IMG/VR virus record: IMGVR_UViG_3300009504_000022
Span: 1 to 32,369 of that record
Length of the DNA stretch: 32,369 nucleotides
Direction: 5' to 3' (one strand)
DNA from: a virus
Positions 20,023 to 29,123 of this stretch are shown here, piece after piece. The stretch's first letter is position 1. The number at the start of each line of letters is the position of its first letter. The notes below the pieces were generated by a model. That model searched no databases, had not been told where the DNA came from, and saw only the letters and a program-made list of their open reading frames with translations. The translations under genes were made by a program, and so were the position numbers.

Positions 20023-22120
20023 CAAAAAAACAACCGTCTCTCTTGAGTTTCACGCGAAGGGTGCCGAGAAGTCCGAGAGACAGATCAAGAAGACCTTCGA
20101 TGCGATGGACCCGTCGGAGGCGATGGAGAAGTTCGACAAGCTCGCCGACAAGCTGGAGGACTTGGGTAAGGTGTTCAAGCGCCTCGAAAACAGCGCCGAC
20201 CTCAAGGGCATGACGGATAGCATCCGTGACATGACCCACGCGGTCGTTGAGCTAACGAACGCGAAGAAGAAGGACCACGAACAGGACGAGCGCAGCGCGG
20301 GAAGACACAGCTTTCGCACCGGACTCGTACAAGGCGCGGGGGTAGGGCAGTTCATCCCGCCAAACGTCAGGATGGCTAGGTACGCGGGGGGACAGCTCGT
20401 GGGGCGTGCCGCGCGTGGGGCCGCAGGCGCAGCGTACGGCTCCACAATCGGGGCAGCGTTCGGAGGCGCAGGCGCCATGGGCCAGGGCCTCGCTGGCATC
20501 CCTGGGGTCGGCCCAGCGCTCGCGGGCCAGTTCCAGAACCTCATGGGCGCGGCGCAGGAGGCGCTGTCGCACGAGGGGGCGAGGTACGCGCAGCGTGAGA
20601 CTGAGGGCCTCTTCACCGGCCCGGCCCGGAGAGCAGCGGCGCGGGTGGCAGGTGACGCAGCAGCAGCAGCAGCGCCACAAGAGGATGTCTTCGCCGCGAT
20701 GGATGCCGCGCGGAAAGGGGCGTCGACATCGGAGGGCAAGCTGGGTGCGGCGGGGGAGTCCTACAACGCCCGCCTCGCGGCTATGGTCCAACACCGGATG
20801 GTCACCGAGGGCTTCCCCGAAAAGCGCCCCTCTCTGGGGCCGGGGGTCTCGTACGACAAGAGAAGAACCGAGATCGAGTACGAGCTGAACAGAACGCTGC
20901 AAGCTAAGGGCGAAGGCTCTAACCGGGACATGGAGAATATCGTACGGGCGGCGGGGCAAGCCGCGACCGACCGAAACGAGGCGGCAAAGGCGAAGGCTCG
21001 GTCGGAGGCCGCAAGCCCGGCCAGTCCTTTCCAGATGATGGCTCGGGCGGGTGTGCGGTTCGGAATGGGGCCGGATGCAGCGGTGGAGTTCGGAGGTTCG
21101 CTTGCCAGGGCGGGGGGTGGCACCCTCGCCCAGTTCGACAACACGAACATGCAGCTCGCGATGGCGCTGAAGCAGTTGGGCGTCGGACCTGAAGCCACGG
21201 GCATGATGGCGCGCGGTGCGCGCACAGGTGCCACAGGTGAAGGGGATTTCACGAGCGTCATGATGGCGTCTATGAAGGGCGGCGTGGCGCTGGGACTAGA
21301 TGCAAGTGACCTCGCCAACTACATGCAGGATATGGCGCACAACATCGCGTCTTGGGATCAGACCGGCATGTCGGTCAACGTCGACAACATCAAAGAGCTA
21401 CAGCAACAGACTGCGATGACCGGGCTCGGCGGGATTCAGGGCGCCCGTGTTGCGGCGGGCCTCAAGGTGGTGGGCGACGAGATAGCGGTGGGCGGGCCGC
21501 AGTCTGCGTCGCAGATGCTCATGATGCGTGAGCTGTACGGCTACCAGGGCGGGGGCATCGAGGACTGGCAGGCGGCGAAGGTGCGCGCCGAAGTCGGGGA
21601 CCTCACCAAAGGAAGTGGGGTGGAAGGGCTCCTACGCACCGTCATGGGGCAGGCGGGTGACGGGACTGGTCCCGCCACACAGGCAGCACGCACGGAGGCT
21701 TTGCAGAACTTCTTCAAGAACGTGAACATCACCCTGGGGCCGACCCTGGCGGGGAGGATCGCTGGCGGGGATGAGGGGGCAGTGCTCAGAGTGCAGGAGG
21801 AGCTGCGAGCAGCGCGATCCAAAAGCGTCACCGAAGCAGATGTTCTCAGAGCCGGAGAAGCGACCGGCGCGCTTCAGGAGGAAGCTGTCGTCAAAGGAAA
21901 GCGTATCACTGCGGGCTACAAGGGACTTCCCGCCATGCAAGAGCTGGAGCACGCGACGACGACAATGTTGAAGAACGCGTCTGCGTTCGGGGGCATATTG
22001 GACACACTGGCGGGGGTCGGCTCTGACATCGCGGAACTCCTCGGGCCGGGCGCGAAAAACCTCGCGATGATCCTCGAAGACTTGGCTCGCCGCACAGGGC
22101 TTGGAACGGCGGAGCACTGA
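20015..22120 (+). CDS. Tape measure protein
   Basis: A 701-residue protein. N-terminal ~100 residues are a charged coiled coil (EKSERQIKKTFDAMDPSEAM, then 'LADKLEDLGKVFKRLENSAD'). Residues ~125-175 are Gly/Ala-rich and hydrophobic, as in the membrane-active segment of tape measures. The rest is a long Ala/Gly/Met-rich helical body ('AGVRFGMGPDAAVEFGGSLA'). Location after the tail assembly chaperone and before the hub is canonical. At about 0.15 nm per residue this would set a tail of roughly 105 nm, short to average for a myovirus. A small CAG run (~20658-20672) encodes a poly-Ala stretch. It ends TGATG, overlapping the next gene by one base. Confidence 0.85.
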   Translation: MADKKTTVSLEFHAKGAEKSERQIKKTFDAMDPSEAMEKFDKLADKLEDLGKVFKRLENSADLKGMTDSIRDMTHAVVELTNAKKKDHEQDERSAGRHSFRTGLVQGAGVGQFIPPNVRMARYAGGQLVGRAARGAAGAAYGSTIGAAFGGAGAMGQGLAGIPGVGPALAGQFQNLMGAAQEALSHEGARYAQRETEGLFTGPARRAAARVAGDAAAAAAPQEDVFAAMDAARKGASTSEGKLGAAGESYNARLAAMVQHRMVTEGFPEKRPSLGPGVSYDKRRTEIEYELNRTLQAKGEGSNRDMENIVRAAGQAATDRNEAAKAKARSEAASPASPFQMMARAGVRFGMGPDAAVEFGGSLARAGGGTLAQFDNTNMQLAMALKQLGVGPEATGMMARGARTGATGEGDFTSVMMASMKGGVALGLDASDLANYMQDMAHNIASWDQTGMSVNVDNIKELQQQTAMTGLGGIQGARVAAGLKVVGDEIAVGGPQSASQMLMMRELYGYQGGGIEDWQAAKVRAEVGDLTKGSGVEGLLRTVMGQAGDGTGPATQAARTEALQNFFKNVNITLGPTLAGRIAGGDEGAVLRVQEELRAARSKSVTEADVLRAGEATGALQEEAVVKGKRITAGYKGLPAMQELEHATTTMLKNASAFGGILDTLAGVGSDIAELLGPGAKNLAMILEDLARRTGLGTAEH

Positions 22121-23700
22121 TGCCTAGCTCATCTGGAAAACCCGGGTTCAAGGGCTCGACAACGGTCGCCTGCGAAGTGTTCCTCTACTCGCACACGGAC
22201 GATCCGATCTTGCCGAAGGTGAACGGCGGGGTCTGGGAGTTTCGAGCTACGGACATCCGGGGGAAAGAGCCGGCGCTCCGCTCGTTGACTACAAACAAGT
22301 CCCTGCGAGGAGTCGGTACGTTCTCCATCGCGGTCGTAGTCCCACGCGCCGAAGGCGGCGCTCCCGACTTCTACGACACACTCGTCGACGACGACTGGAT
22401 CGATCTCGTCGTGAATGTGAGCGGGAAACGCTACCACACTCTCCGGGGCATCATCGACACGTTTCGCGAAGACATCGTGACCGAAGGGAGCGGTGCAACG
22501 ACGAGAGTGGTGACCATCACCGGCTACGACTTCACGCAAGTCTTCGTGAAAACCCTTGTGTGGTTCAATCAGTTTCGCGCTGAGAATGTGAGCCTCACGG
22601 CGGCGCTCACCACGTTCGATAAACTGCGGGTGGGCGGCAATGTCGCTCTCTGCGTGTCGCGTATGCTCTACGGGTTCATGGACACGATGACGAGCGCGAA
22701 ACCGCCGCGCGCGAACTGGACGCTTCCGCCAGGAATGCCGCTATCCATCCCCCTGGGTGGACCAGCAGCGATCCTGCGCCGCCTGGCCGCCACCGTGGCT
22801 GACCCCAACGCCCCGACCACTTTTCCAGATACCTTCATCTATCAGGACAGCGCGTACACCGACTTCCCCGCGCGCTACGCGCTCGCACAGACGTACCTGA
22901 ACCCAAACGGAGCGGGCTGCTGGGCCTTAGCGCAAGAGTGGAGCGACCCTTCATTCTGTGAGCTGATCTCAGATCTGTATGGCGCGGATGAACTGCCGAT
23001 CGAACCTGACCGTGAGTACAACGTCACCGACACGGTGATGGCTGTGGTGCTGCGGGACATCCCATTTCCGACGGTGGAGCAGGACGCACAGAGCCCCTAT
23101 TTTCGCCTGCCGATGGCTGTCGTCGCCCCGCAAGACGTCGTTTCCCGCAACGTGGGGCGCGGAGGCGCGGAGCGCTACAACGCATTCTTCGTCTCACCGC
23201 AGGCGTTGCAAGCCCTTGGCGCGAATGCCCTCGACCTCCAAGGGCCACTTTGGGACGTGGAGAGCATCGCACGGCATGGCATGCGTCCGTTCTATGTCGA
23301 CTCGAAGTTCATCGCGGAAAAGTCATCCTTGGGGATCATGTCGGTCCAGAGCCGTGTGCTCGCGATGAACTACCACTGCCTCAACCCTTACTTTCTGAAT
23401 GGGACGATCGGCCTTAGCAGGATTCGCCCCGACATCCGTGTCGGCACGCGCCTCCGTATCACTGGCGCCACGCCCGAGGAGGACATCACGTTCTACGTCG
23501 AGGAGGTGTCCCATTCATGGTCGCTTGGGCGGCACTCCACCTCTATCGGTGTCACGCGTGGCTGGCGAGGGACCGACGCTTCCCTCCTGACTGCTCTCAC
23601 CACGATGGCAGCGCGGTACGAGATCCTGCCTGGGAAAAACGTGGTCCCGCAAAAGCCAGAGGGCACACTTGCCGTGCTAGAGGGAGTGGTCGAGGTATGA
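22120..23700 (+). CDS. Baseplate hub protein (gp27/gp44-like)
   Basis: A 526-residue protein whose ATG overlaps the tape measure stop. A motif copy (TCTGGAAAA, 22132-22140) lies at residues 5-7. The N-terminal region forms a beta-barrel-like pattern (GVGTFSIAVVVPRAEG, then 'WIDLVVNVSGKRYHTLRGII') with DTFREDIVTEGSGATTRVV, the pattern of hub barrels ('W.G.I......' preceding a T-rich strand). The C-terminal part (RPDIRVGTRLRITGATPEED, then 'FYVEEVSHSWSLGRHSTSIG') is the usual second barrel of Mu gp44/T4 gp27-like hubs. It sits between the tape measure and the spike, as expected. It overlaps the next gene by ATGA. Confidence 0.7.
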   Translation: MPSSSGKPGFKGSTTVACEVFLYSHTDDPILPKVNGGVWEFRATDIRGKEPALRSLTTNKSLRGVGTFSIAVVVPRAEGGAPDFYDTLVDDDWIDLVVNVSGKRYHTLRGIIDTFREDIVTEGSGATTRVVTITGYDFTQVFVKTLVWFNQFRAENVSLTAALTTFDKLRVGGNVALCVSRMLYGFMDTMTSAKPPRANWTLPPGMPLSIPLGGPAAILRRLAATVADPNAPTTFPDTFIYQDSAYTDFPARYALAQTYLNPNGAGCWALAQEWSDPSFCELISDLYGADELPIEPDREYNVTDTVMAVVLRDIPFPTVEQDAQSPYFRLPMAVVAPQDVVSRNVGRGGAERYNAFFVSPQALQALGANALDLQGPLWDVESIARHGMRPFYVDSKFIAEKSSLGIMSVQSRVLAMNYHCLNPYFLNGTIGLSRIRPDIRVGTRLRITGATPEEDITFYVEEVSHSWSLGRHSTSIGVTRGWRGTDASLLTALTTMAARYEILPGKNVVPQKPEGTLAVLEGVVEV

Positions 23701-24731
23701 AGACTCCACGCCACCAGTCGGAAGGCATGTCGGGGGGTAGGCGCAAGCAGAGCGCCATCCCACAGAGCCGTGGCTTCGGCGATCACCGCACGCGCGCGGG
23801 AGGGCTCATCCTGCGTGGGGTGGTCCTCAACAGCTACGTGCAGCTCGACGGTCCTCTCGCGCTCCCGCCAGGCTCCTCGGCCGTCTCGGGGGTCTATTGC
23901 GACCTCCTCGTCTACGCGTCGATCGAGGGCTATAGAAACGGCCCCCTGTTGAGTGTGCCCGTGGTGCAAAATGCGGGCATGCACACGGGGCACATCTGGG
24001 TTCCGCGACCGTCGCGGCAAGACGTGTCGGGCGCTGACTTCACCCCGGACTTCTCCGACCCGGCGGATCTCGACGGGGACCACGTCCTCGTGCAGTTTCT
24101 CGAAGACGACCTCACGCGCCCGCTCATCACCGGGCGATACTTGCATCCGCGCATGGGGCAGGGGAACGAAAACCTCCCCGCAGCGGGGCACAGGATGCAG
24201 CTCAAGCTCAGCGACAAAGAGCCGTATTTCTGGAAACACTCAGGCTCGTACTTCGGCATCGACGGTGACGGCAACTTCACCCTCGACACAACTCGCGCGC
24301 ACAGCGGTGAATACAACGCAAGCGGTGAAGAGGAGCCCGCTGCGAATGCGGCGAACGGCAACGCCACCTTCGTACTCAGCGACAAAACGGCACTCACGGT
24401 GCTCGGCGTAGACAAGGACGGGAACAACCCGAAGTTCTCGCTGACGCTCTCCGACAATCAACTCGTCGTACAGCTTAGCGATGGCGCGAGCCTCAAGGTC
24501 GAGGACAAGGATGGGAACGCGATCACCACCCTCGGCGACGGCGCCGCGAACGCGGTCAACTTCCAGAAGCTCAACGAGTGGTGGGAGACGATGAAGGCCG
24601 CACTGACGGCGTTCGACCTGCACGTCCACGCGAGCGCGATGGGGCCTACCGGGCCTCCGGTCCCCGTCATTGCGGCGACCTCCATCGCAGCAAACGCAAA
24701 GTCGACGCACCTCCTCATTCCAGATGAGTGA
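23697..24731 (+). CDS. Baseplate spike (gpV/gp5-type) with OB-fold and beta-helix tail
   Basis: A 344-residue protein from ATG 23697. Residues ~126-152 are the OB-fold core 'GDHVLVQFLEDDLTRPLITG' followed by RYLHP, as in gpV/VgrG-type spikes. Downstream, repeated short strands (YFGIDGDGNFTLDTTRAHSG, then 'TALTVLGVDKDGNNPKFSLT', then LKVEDKDGNAITTLGDG) predict the triangular beta-helix of a trimeric spike. The C-terminus ends with 'FDLHVHASAMGPTGPPV', a His- and Pro-rich tip as in many phage spikes. GTGA overlap with the next gene. Motif copies: TTTCTGGAAAC (24227), 24561, 24718. Confidence 0.75.
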   Translation: MKTPRHQSEGMSGGRRKQSAIPQSRGFGDHRTRAGGLILRGVVLNSYVQLDGPLALPPGSSAVSGVYCDLLVYASIEGYRNGPLLSVPVVQNAGMHTGHIWVPRPSRQDVSGADFTPDFSDPADLDGDHVLVQFLEDDLTRPLITGRYLHPRMGQGNENLPAAGHRMQLKLSDKEPYFWKHSGSYFGIDGDGNFTLDTTRAHSGEYNASGEEEPAANAANGNATFVLSDKTALTVLGVDKDGNNPKFSLTLSDNQLVVQLSDGASLKVEDKDGNAITTLGDGAANAVNFQKLNEWWETMKAALTAFDLHVHASAMGPTGPPVPVIAATSIAANAKSTHLLIPDE

Positions 24732-25837
24732 TCCAGATGCCCGTCGCCGACCTAAGCACTGAGATGAAGAAGTTCATGCTTCCCACAGGCGGAAGCGGGG
24801 ACGGCGATCCCTCCCCGAGTGGTTGGCCCGATGACGGCTACGTCGCGCCGACGCCCACCCAAGGGATGACGCTCGCGGGCTCGCCGAACAACGTGACACT
24901 GGTCGGTGCGGGATTCACCCCCGGCGCGCTCGCGGGCGGGACTGCGTCCATCTCGCAGACGGTTACACCGCCGGACACCAACCCTCCCCCCGATCTGCTC
25001 GCTGCGGGCGTAAAAATCCTCTCGAACACCGCGACACAAGTGGTTCTGGAAAATCCCATCAATGACGGCGCCGGTGAGCTGACGGCGACGATTGCGGCGT
25101 CCGCCGATGACCAAGTGCTCTTCAACCTGGGGACGACGGACATCTCCCTCGTGACGAGCGTTACGCGCATCTCACCCGCCACCGATGGCGCGGCGGACGT
25201 CGCAGTGGCGGGTCACAACCTCGCGACGGGTATGGTCGGCATCGGTGAGATGACGCCCGGCGTCTTGGCCGGGGAGCAAATCGAGTTCAAATACCGACGA
25301 GCTGGTGGACCTGTTCCATCTGGAAAAGCGTACCTCATCACCCCACCGCGCCCTCCCCCTGGGGCCGCGTTCACCGTCGGCTCGGCGTGGAGCGATGCGT
25401 ACGGCGTCTACTTCGGCGCGGGCTCTCCAGCCCCGACGCCCGGCTCCTACGCGGGTGCCATCGCGGCCATGAAAGCCACTATGGACGGGCTCTCGGCGGT
25501 CCCGCTGATGGGCGCCGTCTCGTTCACGGCGGGCCTCCTCGCGTTCTGGGGTGTCGTCGCTGCGCAGGCTGCGACGATTTGGCCTTCGCTCACGGCTGTC
25601 TCAGCGGTGCCTCCGCCCCCTATTTTTGGCGTTGGCCCGAGCATCCTGCTCGGTATGACGCCGCTCACCGTCGTTCCGATCCCCGCACCGAACCAACCGG
25701 GGCCGGGGTGGTCAGACGCGCGCGCGCAATCGGACATCGACACAATGGCGGCACTCATCGCGTTGGCCAACGACGGCGGGCTCATCATCTCGCAGCCGGG
25801 ACCTGCTCCAGTGCCGGTCCCGTTCATCCTCGGGTAG
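24728..25837 (+). CDS. Pro/Ala/Gly-rich protein next to the spike, unknown function
   Basis: A 369-residue protein that starts at GTG 24728 in a GTGA overlap with the spike stop. The N-terminal ~45 residues are Gly/Pro/Ser-rich; residues ~45-130 are beta ('NNVTLVGAGFTPGALAGGT'). The second half is dominated by Ala/Gly/Pro and hydrophobic residues: VPLMGAVSFTAGLLAFWGVV, then 'FGVGPSILLGMTPLTVVPIP'. These are hydrophobic enough to insert in or contact membrane, though Pro content argues against simple TM helices. Placed after the spike and before the gp25-like protein, it is probably a tail-tip or baseplate component. I recognise no family. A membrane-active tip protein is a speculative option. 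Confidence 0.5.
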   Translation: MIQMPVADLSTEMKKFMLPTGGSGDGDPSPSGWPDDGYVAPTPTQGMTLAGSPNNVTLVGAGFTPGALAGGTASISQTVTPPDTNPPPDLLAAGVKILSNTATQVVLENPINDGAGELTATIAASADDQVLFNLGTTDISLVTSVTRISPATDGAADVAVAGHNLATGMVGIGEMTPGVLAGEQIEFKYRRAGGPVPSGKAYLITPPRPPPGAAFTVGSAWSDAYGVYFGAGSPAPTPGSYAGAIAAMKATMDGLSAVPLMGAVSFTAGLLAFWGVVAAQAATIWPSLTAVSAVPPPPIFGVGPSILLGMTPLTVVPIPAPNQPGPGWSDARAQSDIDTMAALIALANDGGLIISQPGPAPVPVPFILG

Positions 25838-25856
25838 AGTGGCAGCGGAGCACACC

Positions 25857-27734
25857 ATGGGACTTCTGGAACTTGCGTTCGAGCTGAATCGGCAAGAAGC
25901 CGTCGATGACAGCAAGTACCTCCAGCAGTCCGTCTATTTTTTCGAGCTGCGCGTCCCTGAGTCTGTCGCGAAAAGCGTAAATCGCAACTTCATCTACCCG
26001 CTCATCATCGCGCCCGAGAGCTACCGGATGAGTGAGCCCTTCGCTGTGTCGAAGTCGCCGACGAACTTCTCCGGGCTCTGGGTCGAGGAGAACGGTACGC
26101 TTTGGCGAGACCTCACCATCTCGGGGACGACCGGCTTCAAACCCCGTAGGGGGGCACACGGACTGAACGGCGTATCTGGAAACGCCACGGTGGCGATCCC
26201 GTATGAAGGGAAGTCCTACGACCGCAGTCAGCAGTTCAGCATCGTGCACGCCCTGTCCGGTCAGAGGCACTTTCAGTTCCTCCAAGACGCGGTCTTCCGG
26301 ACATACGCGGATTTGAAGCGAGACCCCGCCACAGCGGACGGCACAGAGCTGTTCTTTCACAACCTGCGGGATGACGAGCGGTGGCGCGTCATCCCGATGC
26401 AGTTCGATATGGAGCGCTCGGCGAAGTCGACGAATCTGTACCGCTACACGATTCAACTCATGTGCGTCGAGGGCGCCGCCACGTCCAAGTTGGCGCTCTC
26501 CGAGGATGAAAACATACTCAAACAGGTCAAGGACGGTATCCGCATGGTCGGCTTCGGGCTGAGCTTGTTGAGCAGCGGAATCAACGACCTGACAAACGCG
26601 CAGAACGATCTACGCATGACGTTTCTTTCTTTCGCCTCGTGGTTCGACAATGTCGGGACCATAGCGAGCGCGGCGAAGACGTTCTTGCGGGGCACGCAGT
26701 CCCTCATTGCTGTGCCTCTCGCGTTCATTGAGTCCACGAAGTTCGTCCTCGACGAGTCCCTGGCGGCGTACAACGAGCTGTTGATCCTCGGGCAAGCGCC
26801 TGACGTGCCGAACAGCGTACTCAACACCATGCGAAAGATCGGGGATGGGCTCAACGTGATTGGCAGCTACCCGGAGCTTTTTCGCAGCAGCACGGGACGT
26901 GAGATCGACGAGTTCATCCGCAAGGGAGACATCCTCACGGTGCGTGGGCAAGAGCAGCTCGCGCTCGCCGAGGCACAGCCATCACCGAACAACTTCCGCG
27001 AGTTCAACCAGCTCGGTAGCGGGCTGTTGCCTGGGGACTACGCACGCGCCAGGGACGAGCTGGGGCTCGGGCGCAACGTCCCGCGCTACACCGGAGCAGC
27101 GGAGCAGATCATCCAGCGTGGCGACACCTTGGCGAACCTCGCTGGTAGGTATCTCGGTGACGCCCGCAAGTGGAAGTTCCTCGCCATCGTCAACGACCTT
27201 CGTCCTCCGTACATCTCAGATGACGGCTTGCCCGGAACGCTGACGGTGGGTGACTCCATCCTCATCCCCAACTTCTCCCGTGAGCAGGGCGCGCGCGGCT
27301 CACCCGTGGTGCTGGGCGTGATGGCGGAGCAGCCGGGCGATGAGCACGCGCTCGGGGTGGATTTGCGTGTGGAAGATTCTGGAAAAGGGCAGTATGACCT
27401 CCTTGTCGACTACGACGGTGGGGCGATCGACATGAAGCTCTCTCGTGGGCGTGATTGCCTTGCACAAGGTATTCGCTCCCGGCTTACGACGGAACGCGGG
27501 TTCGACATCCTGTATAAGCAGCTTGGCGTCCACCGCACGGTGGGCCTCGGGCTCACAGTCGTCGACAAGCAAGTGGCGCAGCTCCGCCTCATCGAAGCCA
27601 TTCAAAGCGACCCCCGCATCTCCGCAGTCCGTAGCTTTGTTTTCGCCAACGAACCTTCGGACACTCTGACCGCTGAGATCGACGCCGAAGTGCGTGGGTT
27701 CACTCGGTCTGAGAAGATTATCGTCCGCCCATGA
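25857..27734 (+). CDS. LysM domain fused to a gp25-like baseplate wedge protein
   Basis: A 625-residue protein from ATG 25857 (GGAG about 8 nt upstream; GTG 25839 in frame is less likely). Residues ~1-200 look like a tail-tube/tape-measure-interacting region (SVYFFELRVPES, then 'QFLQDAVFRTYADLKRDPAT'). Residues ~410-470 are a LysM domain: YTGAAEQIIQRGDTLANLAG, then 'DARKWKFLAIVNDLRPP', ending in DSILIP. Residues ~530-620 match gp25-like wedge proteins (GRDCLAQGIRSRLTTERG, then 'IEAIQSDPRISAVRSF'). In many myophages these are separate genes (XkdP-like LysM protein, XkdS-like wedge); here they are one polypeptide. It probably acts as a baseplate adaptor that connects hub and wedge. High confidence for the LysM and gp25-like regions by motif. 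Confidence 0.85.
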   Translation: MGLLELAFELNRQEAVDDSKYLQQSVYFFELRVPESVAKSVNRNFIYPLIIAPESYRMSEPFAVSKSPTNFSGLWVEENGTLWRDLTISGTTGFKPRRGAHGLNGVSGNATVAIPYEGKSYDRSQQFSIVHALSGQRHFQFLQDAVFRTYADLKRDPATADGTELFFHNLRDDERWRVIPMQFDMERSAKSTNLYRYTIQLMCVEGAATSKLALSEDENILKQVKDGIRMVGFGLSLLSSGINDLTNAQNDLRMTFLSFASWFDNVGTIASAAKTFLRGTQSLIAVPLAFIESTKFVLDESLAAYNELLILGQAPDVPNSVLNTMRKIGDGLNVIGSYPELFRSSTGREIDEFIRKGDILTVRGQEQLALAEAQPSPNNFREFNQLGSGLLPGDYARARDELGLGRNVPRYTGAAEQIIQRGDTLANLAGRYLGDARKWKFLAIVNDLRPPYISDDGLPGTLTVGDSILIPNFSREQGARGSPVVLGVMAEQPGDEHALGVDLRVEDSGKGQYDLLVDYDGGAIDMKLSRGRDCLAQGIRSRLTTERGFDILYKQLGVHRTVGLGLTVVDKQVAQLRLIEAIQSDPRISAVRSFVFANEPSDTLTAEIDAEVRGFTRSEKIIVRP

Positions 27735-27742
27735 GGTAGTCC

Positions 27743-29122
27743 GTGCCCACGTCCCAACTCAAGCGTTACGAGCAGATTTTACAGGCAATGCTCAACGCCG
27801 TCGTCGCCCGTACCGATTTGTCCGACCTCACGGACGCCTCGGTGTTCAAACACCTCCTCGCTGGCCCGGCGCGCGAGATGGACGAGATTTACTATCAGCT
27901 AGCGCTCATCCCCGACCGTTGGAACATCGACACCGCTGTCGGGGACGACCTCGATCAACGCGCGACGGAGATCCAACCCGCGCTCCTCTTCAGACAGCAG
28001 GCAACAAAAGCCACGGGTTCGGTCGTGTTTTCCAGAACGGGCACGGTCGGTACGACCGTCATCCCCGTCGGGACCACGGTCAAGACGGTGGACGGTAAGT
28101 CCTTCGAGACCACGGCGGTCGCCACTATCGCCGACACGTTCACTGCCGCCCCCGCTGTCGCGGCTATCGCGGTTCTCGGCGGCGCGTCTGGGAACGTCGC
28201 CCCGAACACCATCACACAGTTTGAAGCGAAGCCCCCCGGCGTCAACTTTGTGAACAACCCCGCCTCCTTCGCCACAGGCTCCGACAAGGAAACAGACGAC
28301 GCCTTCCGTGACAGGCTGAAGGCGTTCCTCCGCACTCTAGCGCGCTGCACGCCCGAAGCCCTGGAGTTCATTTCCCGCAGCGTGGTCCTCTCAAACGGGC
28401 AGCGCGTGGTGTATTCCCACGTCTTCGAGGACCCGATATTTCGCGGAGAGGTCATCCTTTACGTCGACGACGGTTCTGGAACGGCGGAGACGGTCGTCGT
28501 CATCGCGGCGGAGAACGTGACCGCAGGCTTGGGAGGCCCCCCACCGAACAGTGCCGTCGGCGGAGAGGAGTTCCTTTCGCTCAACAACAAACCCGTCAAG
28601 CCGACGGTGCCTGTCGTGATCACGTCAGCCCCGCGCGGCATCCTCACCCCCGACGTCGACTACATTCTCGACGATGCCAGCGGGCAGCTCTACTTCACTC
28701 CCGCCCTCTCGGCAGGGGAGACTATCGACGCGGCGTACACCCACTTCAGCGGCTTGATCCAACAAGTGCAGAAGGTCGTCGACGGCGATCCACTCGACCG
28801 CGCCAACTATCCCGGCTGGCGCGCGGCCGGAGTGCGGGTGCGGGTGCGCACGCCTCAGATTCTTCAGCAGGTCGTGCAGGCGACCCTCACCATCCAAGAA
28901 GGCTACTCCTCGGCGGCAGTTCAGGCGGACGTCAAGGCGGCTTTGTCGGGCTACATCAACGGCCTCGGTATCTCAGGTGACGTCATCCGCAACGAGCTGA
29001 TCGCGGTCATCATGGGGGTGTCGGGCGTCTACAACGTCTCGCTCGTGCAGCCTGTGTCGGATGCCGTCATGCTCGACGACCAGCTTCCGCGCGTGACTTC
29101 TGGAAACATCCTGCTGAGCTGA
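27743..29122 (+). CDS. Baseplate J-like (gp6-type) wedge protein
   Basis: A 459-residue protein starting at GTG 27743 with GAGG about 8 nt upstream. The J-family signatures are there: GDDLDQRATEIQPALLFR near residue 67 (start of the wedge domain), then 'ATGSVVFSRTGTVGTTVIPV', then 'GSDKETDDAFRDRLKAFLRT' near 178 and a helix 'CTPEALEFISRSV'. The C-terminal domain ends 'GDVIRNELIAVIMGVSGVYN'. Middle Ser/Thr-rich strands add an insertion with 'VTPDVDYILDDAS'-type beta. It has the usual position after the gp25-like protein and forms the outer baseplate ring. Motif copies at 28028, 28474 and 29098. The perfect palindrome GGTGTTCAAACACC lies at 27841-27854. Confidence 0.93.
   Translation: MPTSQLKRYEQILQAMLNAVVARTDLSDLTDASVFKHLLAGPAREMDEIYYQLALIPDRWNIDTAVGDDLDQRATEIQPALLFRQQATKATGSVVFSRTGTVGTTVIPVGTTVKTVDGKSFETTAVATIADTFTAAPAVAAIAVLGGASGNVAPNTITQFEAKPPGVNFVNNPASFATGSDKETDDAFRDRLKAFLRTLARCTPEALEFISRSVVLSNGQRVVYSHVFEDPIFRGEVILYVDDGSGTAETVVVIAAENVTAGLGGPPPNSAVGGEEFLSLNNKPVKPTVPVVITSAPRGILTPDVDYILDDASGQLYFTPALSAGETIDAAYTHFSGLIQQVQKVVDGDPLDRANYPGWRAAGVRVRVRTPQILQQVVQATLTIQEGYSSAAVQADVKAALSGYINGLGISGDVIRNELIAVIMGVSGVYNVSLVQPVSDAVMLDDQLPRVTSGNILLS
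27841..27854 (+). repeat. Perfect palindrome GGTGTT-CA-AACACC
   Basis: A 14-bp dyad with a CA centre inside the J-like gene. It is related in form (CA centre, flanking TT/AA) to the other small palindromes at 29706 and the dispersed motif. A single occurrence could be chance. Confidence 0.35.
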
Positions 29123-29123
29123 C

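Noticed and set aside
20658-20672. CAG run in the tape measure gene as a functional microsatellite
   Set aside because: Only about five units encoding Ala in an Ala-rich region; easily explained by codon bias.
12130-23970. GCAAAA / GTGCAAAA hexamers as another dispersed motif
   Set aside because: I counted about nine, close to the seven or eight expected from base composition, so there is no enrichment.
661-24740. One-mismatch versions such as ATCCAGA, TCTGGAG, TCTGGAC
   Set aside because: Several exist (for example 8312, 18770, 24731), but they are too frequent by chance to count as copies, so I excluded them from the tally of 50.
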